Assembly: GCA_030123545.1 (NCBI GenBank)
Contig: CP126124.1
Span: 2,356,001 to 2,420,000 of the forward strand
Direction of reading: 5' to 3'
Length of the DNA stretch: 64,000 nucleotides
DNA from: Burkholderiaceae bacterium
Lineage (GTDB): Bacteria; Pseudomonadota; Gammaproteobacteria; Burkholderiales; Burkholderiaceae_C
Made by a program: the position numbers and the translations under genes. Under the pieces are notes generated by a model. That model did no database searches. It was not told where the DNA came from and saw only the letters and a program-made list of their open reading frames with translations. How positions within the stretch are numbered: the stretch's first letter is position 1; each line of letters begins with the position of its first letter. Positions 1 to 10,689 of this stretch are shown here, in pieces.

Positions 1-58
1 TCATCGGTTCCGACTGCCACTGAACACCCGGCGACAACGCCCTGCGCGGCGATACGGC
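1..58. other. Unassigned window edge
   Basis: These bases lie downstream of the rnfH stop codon. No coding frame can be supported here; they may be intergenic or the end of a gene outside the window. Confidence 0.4.
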
Positions 59-409
59 TCAGTCGGCCGCGTCGCCGCCCCGCGTGCCCTTGCCTGCGAG
101 CGTATGGGAAAACAGCCCGGCACCCCTGCTGCCCTGACGGCGGAATCGCTCGCGCCGCGCGACCTTCGGGTCCACGGTGAGCGGCCGGTAGATTTCGACC
201 CGGTCGCGATCGCGCAGCAGCTGATCGAGCGCCGCCCTACGGCCCCAGATGCCGACGCTGGCCGTGGCCAGATCGACCTCGGGAAACGCCTCGAGCAGGC
301 CGCTGGCCTGTACCGCATCGCGCAGGGTGGCGCCGTCCGCTAGCAGCAGTTGCACCTCGTGGTTGTGCCTGGGACGGGCCGAATAGACGACACAGATCCG
401 GATCGCCAT
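59..409 (-). CDS. rnfH: RnfH/RatB-family small protein
   Basis: A 116-residue member of the RnfH (UPF0125) family, whose members have a ubiquitin-like beta-grasp fold and a role that is not settled; some are named RatB because the gene follows ratA. The N-terminus MAIRICVVYSARP and the later stretch VGIWGRRAALDQLLRDRDRV, followed by EIYRPL, fit the family. The frame stays open upstream, but that part is the shadow of ratA, so I place the start at ATG 409, four bases after the ratA stop. The last 30 or so residues are basic and look disordered. The tight spacing implies co-transcription and probably translational coupling with ratA. Confidence 0.85.
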   Translation of the reverse strand: MAIRICVVYSARPRHNHEVQLLLADGATLRDAVQASGLLEAFPEVDLATASVGIWGRRAALDQLLRDRDRVEIYRPLTVDPKVARRERFRRQGSRGAGLFSHTLAGKGTRGGDAAD

Positions 410-413
410 CGCC

Positions 414-854
414 TCAGCCGTAGACCTGCTGCGCGCGCTTGACGAATGCATCGACCAGGTTGCGCGCGATCTTGTCGAACACCGGTCCAACCAGCGCGGC
501 CAGCGCCTTGTTGTCGAAGCCGTACTGCAGCCGCAACTGGATCCGGCACGCGCGCTCGTTCCCTTCCCCAATCGGCGTGAAAGTCCATTGGCCGTCGAGA
601 TTGGAGAACGGTCCCTTCACCAGCCGCATCCCGACCTGACGCCCCTCGACATGGTCGTTGCGCGTCACGAACACCTGCCGGATGCCGCCGAACGAGATAC
701 CGATCTCGGCCGTCATGCCGCCGGCGTCCGCGTCAAGCACCGAGGCGTGGTCGCACCAGGGCAGGAATTTCGGGTAGCTCGCCACGTCGGTGACGAGCGC
801 GAACATCTCGCGCGCGCTGTACCAGATCAGCACGGATTTATCGACGGTTCCCAT
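414..854 (-). CDS. ratA: RatA, START/COQ10-like coenzyme Q-binding domain protein
   Basis: A 146-residue single-domain protein of the polyketide cyclase/COQ10 (START-like) family. In Escherichia coli the homologue RatA was described as a toxin that binds 50S subunits and blocks 70S assembly, while the eukaryotic COQ10 branch binds ubiquinone; which role applies here cannot be read from sequence. The typical N-terminal pattern is present: KSVLIWYSAREMFALVTDV, then YPKFLPWC. Later come FSNLDGQWTF and a C-terminal helix with FDKIARNLVDAFVKRAQ. Start chosen at ATG 854, where the family similarity begins. It is transcribed away from smpB, a conserved arrangement in beta- and gammaproteobacteria. 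Confidence 0.88.
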   Translation of the reverse strand: MGTVDKSVLIWYSAREMFALVTDVASYPKFLPWCDHASVLDADAGGMTAEIGISFGGIRQVFVTRNDHVEGRQVGMRLVKGPFSNLDGQWTFTPIGEGNERACRIQLRLQYGFDNKALAALVGPVFDKIARNLVDAFVKRAQQVYG

Positions 855-930
855 AGAATGCACAGGCTCGCGGCATTGTAGACATGCGCTTCGCGCATCA
901 ACGTTCGCATGCCGATTCCACCCCTCCCCG

Positions 931-1416
931 ATGGCCAAGAAATCCGACCAGGCTGCACAGCGGCCGACCCGCATCGCGGAGAACCGAAAGGCCGCGTACA
1001 ACTATTCCTTCGAGGAACGCTTCGAGGCCGGCATGGTGCTGGAAGGCTGGGAAGTGAAGTCGCTGCGCGAAGGCAAGGTTCAACTGACTGACGGCTACGT
1101 CGTGATCCGCGACGGCGAGCTATACCTGATCGGCTGCCAGATCACGCCGCTGGGCACCGCGTCGACTCACATCAGCCCGGACCGGGTGCGCACCAAGAAG
1201 CTGCTGATGCACAAGGACGAAATCCGGCGCCTGATCGGCAAGGTCGAGCAAAAGGGCTACACGCTGGTACCGCTGAACCTGCACTGGAAGGCTGGCCGAG
1301 TCAAGTGCGAAATCGCGCTGGCCAAGGGCAAGTCGGAGCACGACAAGCGCGACACGATCCGCGAACGCGAGGGCAAGCGCGAGGTCGAGCGCGCGTTGAA
1401 GACGCGCCAGCGCTGA
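931..1416 (+). CDS. smpB: SsrA-binding protein SmpB
   Basis: A 161-residue SmpB, the tmRNA-binding partner required for trans-translation and rescue of stalled ribosomes. The conserved body starts at IAENRKAAYNYSFEERFEAG and continues with GWEVKSLREGKVQL, the oligonucleotide-binding beta-barrel and the basic tail KSEHDKRDTIREREGKREV, which becomes helical in the ribosomal mRNA channel. Length matches the family. Start ATG 931 gives the usual short lysine-rich leader MAKKSDQ; the frame is open further upstream, but there it overlaps ratA on the other strand. The tmRNA gene itself is not in this window. The gene is divergent from ratA-rnfH and convergent with the DMT exporter gene. Confidence 0.96.
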   Translation: MAKKSDQAAQRPTRIAENRKAAYNYSFEERFEAGMVLEGWEVKSLREGKVQLTDGYVVIRDGELYLIGCQITPLGTASTHISPDRVRTKKLLMHKDEIRRLIGKVEQKGYTLVPLNLHWKAGRVKCEIALAKGKSEHDKRDTIREREGKREVERALKTRQR

Positions 1417-1429
1417 ACGGCTCGGCGCG

Positions 1430-1449
1430 GGCCGCGACTCCGCGCGGCC
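1430..1449. terminator. Hairpin between convergent genes
   Basis: A 7-bp perfect stem (GGCCGCG at 1430-1436 with CGCGGCC at 1443-1449) lies in the 39-base gap between the convergent smpB and DMT genes. There is no U tract, so a role in termination is only an inference from position. Confidence 0.35.
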
Positions 1450-1455
1450 TGAGCG

Positions 1456-2388
1456 CTATTCGATCGGCGGCCGCGCTGCCGCCTGCGATAACGGCGCCAG
1501 GCGCGCGCGCCGCTGCCAGCCGAGCAGTTCGTTGCCGGCCAGCGCGGCGATCACCAGCGTGCCGCCGATCAGCACCTCGTTCGCCGGCACCTCGTCCGCA
1601 CCGGCCCAGGCCCAAAGGATGCCGAAGATCACCTCGAGCAGTGCCAGCAGCGCCACCTCGGGCGCCTTCAACACCTTCGCGCTGACGACCGACAGCACGC
1701 AGGGAATCGCCAACTGCACCACGCCGAGAAAGGAGAGCCAGCGCAGGTCCGTGCTGCTGGCCGCGAACGGGACGGACAGCGGCAGCGTCACCACCGACGA
1801 CAGTACCGCGCCGACCAGCACGCTCGGGATCAGGTCGAGTTGCTCGCCATGGGCCTGGCTGCGCTGCACCACGGTCCAGTTCGCGGCGCCGGCCACCGGC
1901 ACGCCCAGCGCGACCAGCATGCCGAGCAGCGCCTGCTGCCCGCCGGCCGCCACGTTCATCTGCGAGCCGAACATGTAGCCGATGCCGGCGCCGGCCAGCG
2001 CGATCGCGACCCAGGTGCGCGCGGTGATGCGATGGCCGATGAAAGCCCGCGCGAACAGCGCGGTCAGCAGCGGTGCGATCGACATCGTCACCAGCACGTT
2101 GCCGACCGTGGTCAGCGTGAGAGCGACCATGTAGGCGGTGAACATCACGCACCAGCAGACGCCGGAGATCCAGAACGACGGGCTGCGCCAGTGCATCGCG
2201 CGAAACACCCCCGGGCCCTTCCACGCCGGCAGGATCACCAAGAGCGACAGCATCGTGAAGAAGCTGCGCCAGAACGTGACCTCGAAACTGCGCGCGTGCT
2301 CGAGTTGGCGCGTGACCACGCCGGCGACCGACCACATCAGCGTGACCAGCACCATCAGCAGGACCGCGCGCGCGCGCGTCAATTTCAT
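1456..2388 (-). CDS. EamA/DMT-superfamily transporter
   Basis: A 310-residue integral membrane protein with about ten hydrophobic helices arranged as two EamA repeats, the standard drug/metabolite transporter layout. The first repeat begins VLLMVLVTLMWSVAGVVTRQ with the typical helix 3 start FEVTFWRSFF. The first half contains APLLTALFARAFIGHRIT, the second VALLALLEVIFGILWAWAG with the usual acidic residue of helix 9. The substrate cannot be predicted; family members export amino acids, nucleosides or metabolites. The gene begins seven bases after the typA stop, so it is probably the last member of the rimP-typA transcription unit. Its start ATG 2388 gives a normal short cytoplasmic lead (MKLTRAR). 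Confidence 0.85.
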   Translation of the reverse strand: MKLTRARAVLLMVLVTLMWSVAGVVTRQLEHARSFEVTFWRSFFTMLSLLVILPAWKGPGVFRAMHWRSPSFWISGVCWCVMFTAYMVALTLTTVGNVLVTMSIAPLLTALFARAFIGHRITARTWVAIALAGAGIGYMFGSQMNVAAGGQQALLGMLVALGVPVAGAANWTVVQRSQAHGEQLDLIPSVLVGAVLSSVVTLPLSVPFAASSTDLRWLSFLGVVQLAIPCVLSVVSAKVLKAPEVALLALLEVIFGILWAWAGADEVPANEVLIGGTLVIAALAGNELLGWQRRARLAPLSQAAARPPIE

Positions 2389-2395
2389 TTCTGCT

Positions 2396-4245
<1,850 letters not shown>

Positions 4246-4249
<4 letters not shown>

Positions 4250-5229
4250 GGTCTCTGTTCCAGGATTTGACGTATTTCTGACGGATTCAGCAGCCGCTCG
4301 GGGATCAGTTCGCCGGCCTTGATGTGCGCGGTGCCGAGCAGCACGGCCTGCGGCCCCGGTAGTTCCTTGTCCAAAGGCTCGGGCGGCGGCCCGTACACCG
4401 CGACCGCATCGCGATCCGGCCAATCGCCGCGCCGGCGCAGGCCGCTCAGGAAACGGCCCGCGTCTCCCCCGCCCAGCGTCACGCGCTCGTGGTCGGCCAG
4501 CAGCGTATCGACTGGCTTCAGGCAGGCCAGCCTCGATGCCTCGTCCATGCCTTCCAACGCGTCCAGCGTCACGCATCCGGCCAGGCCGAAGCCGCCGCAG
4601 GCCGTGCGGCGCAGAGCGGTCAGGTGCGCGCCGCAGCCGAGCGCTTCGCCGATGTCCTCGGCCAGCGTCCGGATGTAGGTGCCTTTGCTGCAAAATACTA
4701 TCATTTCAATAGCGCAATGTGCAGACTCATCCTTGGCTTTTGCTAAATTCAGTCTATAAATCGTCGCGTCGCGCGGCGTGCGCTCGACCGTCTCACCGGC
4801 ACGCGCGTAGTGGTACAGCGCGCGGCCGTCTTTCTTCAGCGCGCTGTGCATCGGCGGCAGCTGCCGGATCGCTCCGGTGAAGCGCCGCGCGACCTCGGCC
4901 AGTTGCGCCGCGCTCACCTGCACCGGACGCTCGGCGAGCACCTGTCCCTCGGCGTCGCCGGTGCTGGTCGTGACGCCGAGCCGCGCGATGGCCTCGTAGC
5001 CCTTGTCGGCGTCGAGGTGACGTTGCCCGAATTTGGTCGCGGCGCCGAAGCACAGCGGCAGCACGCCGGTGGCGAGCGGATCGAGCGTGCCGGTATGGCC
5101 GGCCTTCTCGGCGCGCAGCAGCCACTTGGCCTTCTGCAGCGCCTGGTTGCTCGACAGGCCTCGCGGCTTGTCCAGCAGCAGCACCCCGTGCACGGGGCGC
5201 CTGGGCACCCTCGTGCGCGGCGCATTCAT
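4246..5229 (-). CDS. truB: tRNA pseudouridine(55) synthase TruB
   Basis: A 327-residue TruB that makes pseudouridine 55 in the T loop of tRNAs and has a separate tRNA-folding chaperone activity. The motif GHTGTLDPLATGVLP contains the catalytic aspartate at about residue 50; PPMHSALKKDGRALYHYAR and CSKGTYIRTLAEDIG are the other family signatures. The C-terminal PUA-like domain ends in GTAHIKAGELIPERLLNP. Just before CSKGTYIR, the stretch coded by 4686-4758 is AT-rich and matches the interspersed repeat described separately; it adds or replaces residues in a strand that varies between species. The gene begins three bases after the rbfA stop and overlaps typA by four bases. Confidence 0.96.
4686..4758 (-). 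repeat. AT-rich interspersed repeat inside truB
   Basis: A conspicuously AT-rich segment inside otherwise very GC-rich truB. On the coding strand it reads GCGCTATTGAAATGATAG, resembling the AGCTATNAAA element found near 16.95, 22.45, 33.6, 45.5, 54.65 and 63.96 kb. It stays in frame and codes for roughly NLAKAKDESAHCAIEMIVF. Confidence 0.6.
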
Positions 5230-5232
5230 TTC

Positions 5233-5601
5233 TTATTCGTCCTTGGACCGGGACGCGACCGCGCGCGCAATCAGCGCGTTCATGTCGGCCGCGCGCTCGG
5301 GGGTGCGGTCGAACTGGAAGTGCAGCGTCGGCACGGTATGGATATGCAGCCGCTTGAACAGCCCGTTGCGCAGGAATCCAGCAGCGCGGTTCAGCGCGTC
5401 CGCGGTCTGCTGCGGATCGCCCTGCAGCAGGCTGAAGAACACCTTGGCATGCGCGTAGTCGGGCGACACCTCGACCGCCTGAATCGTCACCATGCCCACG
5501 TGCGGGTCCTTCAACTCGCGCGCGATCAGCTCCGTCAGGTCGCGCTGGATCTGATCGGCAACGCGGTAGCCGCGGTTGGGGGTGGGGCTTTTGCGAGGCA
5601 T
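5233..5601 (-). CDS. rbfA: 30S ribosome-binding factor RbfA
   Basis: A 122-residue RbfA, a KH-fold protein that binds immature 30S subunits and helps mature the 5' end of 16S rRNA; also tied to cold adaptation. Conserved stretches are RVADQIQRDLTELIARELKD, VTIQAVEVSPDYAHAKVFFS and the C-terminal LHFQFDRTPERAADMNALI. The frame is open further upstream, but that part is encoded by a GC-rich interspersed repeat, so I take ATG 5601 (MPRKSPTPNRGYR) as the start. The gene lies between infB and truB in the standard order; the 169-base gap to infB is unusual for this operon and is filled mostly by the repeat. Confidence 0.95.
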   Translation of the reverse strand: MPRKSPTPNRGYRVADQIQRDLTELIARELKDPHVGMVTIQAVEVSPDYAHAKVFFSLLQGDPQQTADALNRAAGFLRNGLFKRLHIHTVPTLHFQFDRTPERAADMNALIARAVASRSKDE

Positions 5602-5647
5602 GTTGCAAACAGCGCGAGCGCATCCAACGTTCACGAGCCCGTCCAGC

Positions 5648-5768
5648 GATCGCAGCGAAGCTCCTTCGCGGCACCCGCGGAGCCGGCTTCGCCGGGCCGC
5701 TGGGTGCGCCCCCTCGCGCAGCAGAGGGGGAAGGCGGAGCACCGTAGAGTGCGGAGCCTGGGGGTGAA
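5648..5768. repeat. GC-rich interspersed repeat (CCCCCT/AGGGGG type)
   Basis: This gap between infB and rbfA holds a GGAGCCGGCTTCGCCGGGCC hairpin, then CCCCCT and AGAGGGGG arms and the tail GCGGAGCCTGGGGGTG. The same series of blocks recurs at 17.36, 18.5 and (inverted) 50.72 kb. It can form strong stem-loops in the polycistronic mRNA. Confidence 0.65.
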
Positions 5769-5770
5769 GC

Positions 5771-8563
5771 TCACAGTGTCCTCGCGATCTCCTCGATCTC
5801 GAAGAATTCGAGCTGATCGCCTTCCTTGATGTCGTTGTAGTTCTTCAGCTTGATGCCGCACTCGAAGCCTTCCTTGACCTCGCGCACGTCGTCCTTCATC
5901 CGCTTGAGCGAATCGAGTTCGCCGGTGTAGATGACGACGTTGTCGCGCAGCAGGCGGAAGTGCGCGTTGCGCGTGACCTGGCCGGAAGTGACCATGCAGC
6001 CGGCCACCGTTCCGATCTTGGACGCCACGAACACCGTGCGGATTTCCGCCATGCCGATGACCTCTTCGCGCTTTTCCGGCGCCAGCATGCCCGACATCGC
6101 CGCCTTCAGCTCATCGACCGCGTCGTAGATAATGTTGTAGTAGCGGATGTCGATGCCGTTGCCCTCGGCCAGCTTGCGCGCGCCAGCGTCGGCGCGCACG
6201 TTGAAGCCGACGATCACCGCCTTCGATGCGATCGCCAGGTTCACGTCGGACTCGCTGATGCCGCCGACCGCCGCATAGACCAGCTGCACCTTGACCTCGT
6301 CGGTCGACAGCTTGGCCAGCGACTGCGCCAGCGCCTCCTGCGAACCCTGCACGTCGGCCTTGATGATGACGGCCAGGTTCTTGACCTCGCCGTGCTCCAT
6401 GTCGGAAAACATGTTCTCGAGCTTGGCCGCCTGTTGCTTGGCCAGCTTGGTGTTGCGGAACCTGCCGGCGCGGAAGGTCGCGATTTCGCGCGCGCGGCGC
6501 TCGTCGGCCAGCACCATGAATTCATCGCCCGCCTGCGGGACCTCGGTCAGGCCCTGGATCTCGACCGGCACCGACGGGCCGGCCACCTTGATCGTGCGTC
6601 CGTCCTCGTCGAGCATCGCGCGCAGGCGCCCGTAGGTCTGCCCGGCCAGCACCACGTCGCCGACTCTCAAAGTACCCGACTGCACCAGCACGGTGGCCAC
6701 CGGTCCACGCCCCTTGTCGAGCTGCGCCTCGATCACCAGGCCCTTCGCGGCGGCTTCGACCGGCGCCTTCAGTTCCAGCACCTCGGCCTGCAGCAAGACC
6801 TGCTCGAGCAGCGCGTCGACACCCTGCCCGGTCTTGGCCGACACACTCACGAACGGCGAGTCGCCGCCGTATTCCTCGGGTACGACCTGCTCGGCGACCA
6901 GTTCCTGCTTGACCCGGTCCGGGTTCGCTTCCGGTTTGTCGATCTTGTTGATCGCGACCACGATCGGAACGCCCGCCGCCTTCGCGTGCTTGATCGCCTC
7001 GCGCGTCTGCGGCATCACGCCATCGTCGGCCGCGACCACCAGGATCACGATGTCGGTGGCCTGCGCGCCGCGCGCGCGCATCGCGGTGAAAGCCTCGTGG
7101 CCGGGAGTGTCGAGGAACGTAATCAACCCACGCGGCGTCTCGACCTGGTACGCGCCGATATGCTGCGTGATGCCGCCGGCCTCGCCCGCTGCGACCTTGG
7201 TGCTGCGGATGTAGTCGAGCAACGAGGTCTTGCCGTGATCGACGTGGCCCATCACGGTCACCACCGGCGCGCGCGGCACTGCAGCCGCATCCTGCGACGA
7301 GACTTCCTCGTCGGTGAACGCTTCCGGGTCGTCCAGCGCGGCGACGATCGCCTTGTGGCCCATTTCCTCGACCACGATCATCGCGGTGTCCTGGTCCAAC
7401 GGCTGGTTGATCGTGACCATCTGGCCGAGCTTCATCAGCTGCTTGATCACTTCCGACGCTTTCACCGCCATCTTGTGCGCGAGTTCCGCGACCGTGATGG
7501 TCTCGGGCACATGGACCTCGAGCATCCGTGCTTCGACCGGCGCGCTCGTGTGTTCCTGCTCGTCACGCCCGCGTTCGCCGCGCCGGCCGCGTGGACCGCC
7601 GCGCCAGTTCGAGCGTCCGACGCCGCCGCTGCTGTCGCCGCGGGTCGGGATCGACTTCTTGCGCGCCGGATCGCCGGCCCAGCTCGACGAGAGCTTGGCC
7701 GACTTGACTTCCTTGTTCGCTCCAACTCCGGCTCCGGCTCCGGCTCCCGCGCCGGCCTTGGCGGTGGCGCCTGGCGCACCGGCCGGCTTGTGCAACGTGG
7801 CGCGGGCCGCGCCGGTATCACCAGCCGCCTTTGCGCTTTCCGGCTTCTTGGCGACCAGCACCCGCTGCGGCGCGGCCATCATCGAACGGATCGCGGCCGC
7901 TTCCTGCTCGGCCTTGCGGCGGCGCTCTTCCAGTTCCGCGGCGCGCTCTGCATCGTCGGCGTCGCCGGCGTGTGCGCTGGCTGGCTCGGAAAGGGGTTCG
8001 GCCGGCGGCGTGGGGTCCGCTGCACCTGCGCCGGCGCCAACCGCCTGTTGCGTCTCGTGCCGCGCGGCCGTGGCCTGCTCGGCCGCTTCGCGCTCGCGCG
8101 CCTCCTGCTCTTCGCGCTGGCGGCGCCTTTCCGACAGTTCCTGCTCCTGGCGCCGGATCAGTTCGGCCTGGCGCCGAGCTTCCTCCTCGCGGCGCTCGAG
8201 TTCCGCGGTGTCGATCACCGGCTGCGCTGCCACCGGCGTCTCCACCGGTGCCTCGACCGCTTCGTCGCGCTTGACGAAGGTGCGCTTCTTGCGCACCTCG
8301 ACCTGGATCGTGCGCGCGCGGCCGCTTGCGTCCGCCTGCTTGATCTCGCTGGTGGACTTCTTCACCAGCGTGATCTTCTTGCGCTCGGTGCTGACCATGC
8401 CGTGGCTGGCCTGCAGGTGCGCAAGCAGCTTGTGCTTGTCGGCCTCGGTCAGCGCGTCGGTGGGCGTGGACTTGGCCACCCCGGCCGACTTGAGCTGCTC
8501 AAGCAGGGTGGCGGTGGATTTCTTGAGTTCGGTCGCGAACTCGGCAACAGTTGTGTTCGACAT
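5771..8563 (-). CDS. infB: Translation initiation factor IF-2
   Basis: A 930-residue IF-2, the GTPase that recruits initiator fMet-tRNA to the 30S subunit and promotes subunit joining. The order is: IF2 N-terminal domain (VAEFATELKKSTATLLEQLK), a long charged region rich in Glu/Arg at about 120-250, an Ala/Gly-rich linker, a second IF2-N module (TITVAELAHKMAVKASEVIK), the G domain with GHVDHGKTSLLDYIRSTKVA, DTPGHEAFTAMRARGAQ and AINKIDKP, then domains II, III and the fMet-tRNA-binding domain ending EGDQLEFFEIEEIARTL. It begins 21 bases after the nusA stop. Length is normal for betaproteobacteria. Part of the linker is coded by a 6-base tandem repeat. Confidence 0.98.
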   Translation of the reverse strand: MSNTTVAEFATELKKSTATLLEQLKSAGVAKSTPTDALTEADKHKLLAHLQASHGMVSTERKKITLVKKSTSEIKQADASGRARTIQVEVRKKRTFVKRDEAVEAPVETPVAAQPVIDTAELERREEEARRQAELIRRQEQELSERRRQREEQEAREREAAEQATAARHETQQAVGAGAGAADPTPPAEPLSEPASAHAGDADDAERAAELEERRRKAEQEAAAIRSMMAAPQRVLVAKKPESAKAAGDTGAARATLHKPAGAPGATAKAGAGAGAGAGVGANKEVKSAKLSSSWAGDPARKKSIPTRGDSSGGVGRSNWRGGPRGRRGERGRDEQEHTSAPVEARMLEVHVPETITVAELAHKMAVKASEVIKQLMKLGQMVTINQPLDQDTAMIVVEEMGHKAIVAALDDPEAFTDEEVSSQDAAAVPRAPVVTVMGHVDHGKTSLLDYIRSTKVAAGEAGGITQHIGAYQVETPRGLITFLDTPGHEAFTAMRARGAQATDIVILVVAADDGVMPQTREAIKHAKAAGVPIVVAINKIDKPEANPDRVKQELVAEQVVPEEYGGDSPFVSVSAKTGQGVDALLEQVLLQAEVLELKAPVEAAAKGLVIEAQLDKGRGPVATVLVQSGTLRVGDVVLAGQTYGRLRAMLDEDGRTIKVAGPSVPVEIQGLTEVPQAGDEFMVLADERRAREIATFRAGRFRNTKLAKQQAAKLENMFSDMEHGEVKNLAVIIKADVQGSQEALAQSLAKLSTDEVKVQLVYAAVGGISESDVNLAIASKAVIVGFNVRADAGARKLAEGNGIDIRYYNIIYDAVDELKAAMSGMLAPEKREEVIGMAEIRTVFVASKIGTVAGCMVTSGQVTRNAHFRLLRDNVVIYTGELDSLKRMKDDVREVKEGFECGIKLKNYNDIKEGDQLEFFEIEEIARTL
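7726..7749. repeat. Hexanucleotide tandem repeat in infB
   Basis: Three perfect copies of CTCCGG at 7726-7743 plus an imperfect fourth (CTCCCG) code for Ala-Gly dipeptides in the flexible linker of IF-2. Copy changes would keep the reading frame. Confidence 0.7.
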
Positions 8564-8584
8564 ATTCCGCTCGTGCCTCCATGA

Positions 8585-10075
8585 TCACGACTCTTGGTTC
8601 GCGAACCAGTGTTCGCGCGCCTTCATGATCAGCGCCTTCGCCTCGTCCTCGGGCTGGCCGGTGATTTCGATCAGTTCGTCGACCGCAAGGTCCGCGAGAT
8701 CGTCGCGGCTCTTCACGCCGGCCTCGGTCAGCTTCGCGATCAGTTCCGGCGTCAGCCCTTCCAGATCGCGCAGTTCCTGCGACACCGCCGCGGCGCTTTC
8801 CTCGCGCGCGATCTCCATCGTCAGCAGCGCATCCTTGGCGCGCGCGCGCAGCTCGTTCACCGTGTCTTCGTCGAAACTTTCGATCTCCAGCATCTCCTGC
8901 AGCGGCACGTAGGCGACCTCCTCCAGGCTGGTGAAACCCTCCTGGATCAGGATGTCGGCGATTTCCTCGTCGACGTCGAGCCGCTCCATGAACAGCGTCC
9001 GCGTCGAGCTGGTTTCGTCGGCCTGCTTCTGCGCGGATTCGGCCGCGTCCATGATGTTGATCTTCCAGCCGGTCAGTTCGGATGCGAGCCGCACGTTCTG
9101 GCCGCCGCGGCCGATCGCGATCGCCAGGTTCTCCTCGTCGACCACCACGTCCATCGCGTGCTTTTCCTCGTCGACGACGATCGACGACACGTTGGCCGGT
9201 GCCAGCGCGCCGATCACGAACTGCGCCGGGTCCTCGCTCCACAGCACGATGTCGACCCTCTCCCCCGCGACCTCGTTCGTCACCGCGTTGACCCGGGTGC
9301 CGCGCACGCCGACGCAGGTGCCGATCGGATCGACCCGCTTGTCATGCGACAGCACCGCGATCTTCGCGCGGCTGCCCGGGTCGCGCGCGCAACTCTTGAT
9401 TTCGAGCAGGCCTTGCTCGATCTCGGGCACCTCGTTGCGGAACAGCTCGATCATGAATTCCGGCGCCGAGCGCGACAGGATGATCGGCGCGCCGCGCAGC
9501 GTCAGGTCGACATCCATGATCATCGCGCGCACCCGGTCGCCGGTGCGCAGGTTCTCCTTCGGGATCATCTCGCCGCGACGCAGCCGGCCTTCGACCCGGC
9601 CGCTCTCGACGATGATGTCGCCCTTGTCCATGCGCTTGACGGTGCCGGTGAAGATCTTGTCGCCGCGCGACATGAAGTCGTTCAGCAGCATCTCGCGCTC
9701 GGCGTCGCGGATCTTCTGCAGGATCACCTGCTTCGCGGCCATCGCGCCGATGCGGCCGATCGGCACCGACTCGACCGGCTCCTCGATGTAGTCGTCGACC
9801 TCGATGTCCGGAATCTGCTCCTTCGCCTCGAACAACAAGGTCTCGGCGTCCGGCAGCTGCAGGCCCGCCTCGTCCGGCACCACGTGCCAGCGGCGGAACG
9901 TCTCGTAGTCGCCGCTGTCGCGATCCACCGCGACCCGGATGTCGACTTCGGCGCCGGGGTACAGCTTCTTCGTCGCCTGCGCGAGCGCTGCCTCGACCGC
10001 GCCGAAGACCACGTCGCGCTCGACGTTCTTCTCGCGCGAGATCGCGTCCACCAGCATCAACATTTCGCGATTCAT
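8585..10075 (-). CDS. nusA: Transcription termination/antitermination factor NusA
   Basis: A 496-residue NusA, the RNA polymerase-bound factor that modulates pausing, intrinsic termination and antitermination. Visible domains are the N-terminal RNAP-binding domain (MNREMLMLVDAISREKNVER), the S1 domain (GDKIFTGTVKRMDKGDIIVE), two KH domains (DPIGTCVGVRGTRVNAVTNE and LAIAIGRGGQNVRLASELTG) and two C-terminal acidic helix-hairpin repeats ending DEAKALIMKAREHWFANQES. The C-terminal repeats are as in E. coli, so the autoinhibited form bound by alpha-CTD is likely. Start ATG 10075; an in-frame ATG ten codons earlier lies in the rimP-nusA gap and is less likely. The gap to rimP is 26 bases. Confidence 0.98.
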   Translation of the reverse strand: MNREMLMLVDAISREKNVERDVVFGAVEAALAQATKKLYPGAEVDIRVAVDRDSGDYETFRRWHVVPDEAGLQLPDAETLLFEAKEQIPDIEVDDYIEEPVESVPIGRIGAMAAKQVILQKIRDAEREMLLNDFMSRGDKIFTGTVKRMDKGDIIVESGRVEGRLRRGEMIPKENLRTGDRVRAMIMDVDLTLRGAPIILSRSAPEFMIELFRNEVPEIEQGLLEIKSCARDPGSRAKIAVLSHDKRVDPIGTCVGVRGTRVNAVTNEVAGERVDIVLWSEDPAQFVIGALAPANVSSIVVDEEKHAMDVVVDEENLAIAIGRGGQNVRLASELTGWKINIMDAAESAQKQADETSSTRTLFMERLDVDEEIADILIQEGFTSLEEVAYVPLQEMLEIESFDEDTVNELRARAKDALLTMEIAREESAAAVSQELRDLEGLTPELIAKLTEAGVKSRDDLADLAVDELIEITGQPEDEAKALIMKAREHWFANQES

Positions 10076-10101
10076 TGCATGAATCTCCTGTCCTGAACTT
10101 C

Positions 10102-10689
10102 TCAACCTGCCGGCGCCGCGGCGTTCGCGCCGCGGCGCCCCTTGAAATCGACGACGGGCGCCAGCCGCGCCTCGCGCACCTCGTCCAGCGTGAAATCGAG
10201 CGCCTGTAGCGGCGCCGGCACACGCTTCTTCGTCACCCTGCGACCGGGTTGCGGCGGCGGCTCGTCGCTCCAGACGATGCGCCAGCCGACCTGGCCGCCG
10301 TCCTCGATCCGCTCCAGCCGGCCGCGAAACCGCTTGCGGTTCGCCGCAACCGCCGGCGCGCTGTCCGGGACCGAGCCGATCGGCGCCTTCAGCGTGATGT
10401 CGACCACCTCGCCGGCGAAGCGTTCGAAGTCCCGCGCATCCCGCAGCGGACGGTCTATGCCCGGCGAAGACACTTCCAGCCGCCGGTAGTCGATCGCATC
10501 GACTTCCAGCGCAAACTGCAACTGGCGCGTCACCTTCTCGCAGTCATCTACCGTAACCGACCGCTGGCTGCCCGAGGTCCAGGGCCAGTCGATCGTCACG
10601 CGCAGCAGCCCGCCGGCGGAGCGTTCGATCTCCACCACCTCGTAACCCATTCCGGTCACGGTTTGCTCGACAATGTCCTGCAACGCCAC
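10102..10689 (-). CDS. rimP: Ribosome maturation factor RimP
   Basis: A RimP (195 residues from GTG 10689), needed for 30S maturation, and first gene of the nusA operon as in most proteobacteria. Signatures are QDIVEQTVTGMGYEVVEIE, the strand GLLRVTIDWPW, VTVDDCEKVTRQLQFALEVD and the very conserved YRRLEVSSPGIDRPLRDARD followed by FERFAGEV. The C-terminal half is longer than in E. coli and carries a basic linker (RRVTKKRVPAP). I prefer GTG 10689 because the family begins with xALQDIVEQ and GAAGG lies just upstream; ATG 10722 (206 residues) is an alternative. Confidence 0.93.
   Translation of the reverse strand: MALQDIVEQTVTGMGYEVVEIERSAGGLLRVTIDWPWTSGSQRSVTVDDCEKVTRQLQFALEVDAIDYRRLEVSSPGIDRPLRDARDFERFAGEVVDITLKAPIGSVPDSAPAVAANRKRFRGRLERIEDGGQVGWRIVWSDEPPPQPGRRVTKKRVPAPLQALDFTLDEVREARLAPVVDFKGRRGANAAAPAG

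Noticed and set aside
414..854. RatA with RnfH as a toxin-antitoxin module
   Set aside because: The names suggest it, but the pair is a conserved core locus beside smpB and RnfH is not shown to be an antitoxin; I annotate families only.
5960..8584. Open frame of more than 870 codons on the plus strand opposite infB
   Set aside because: It mirrors infB codon structure and has no family motifs; shadow frame.
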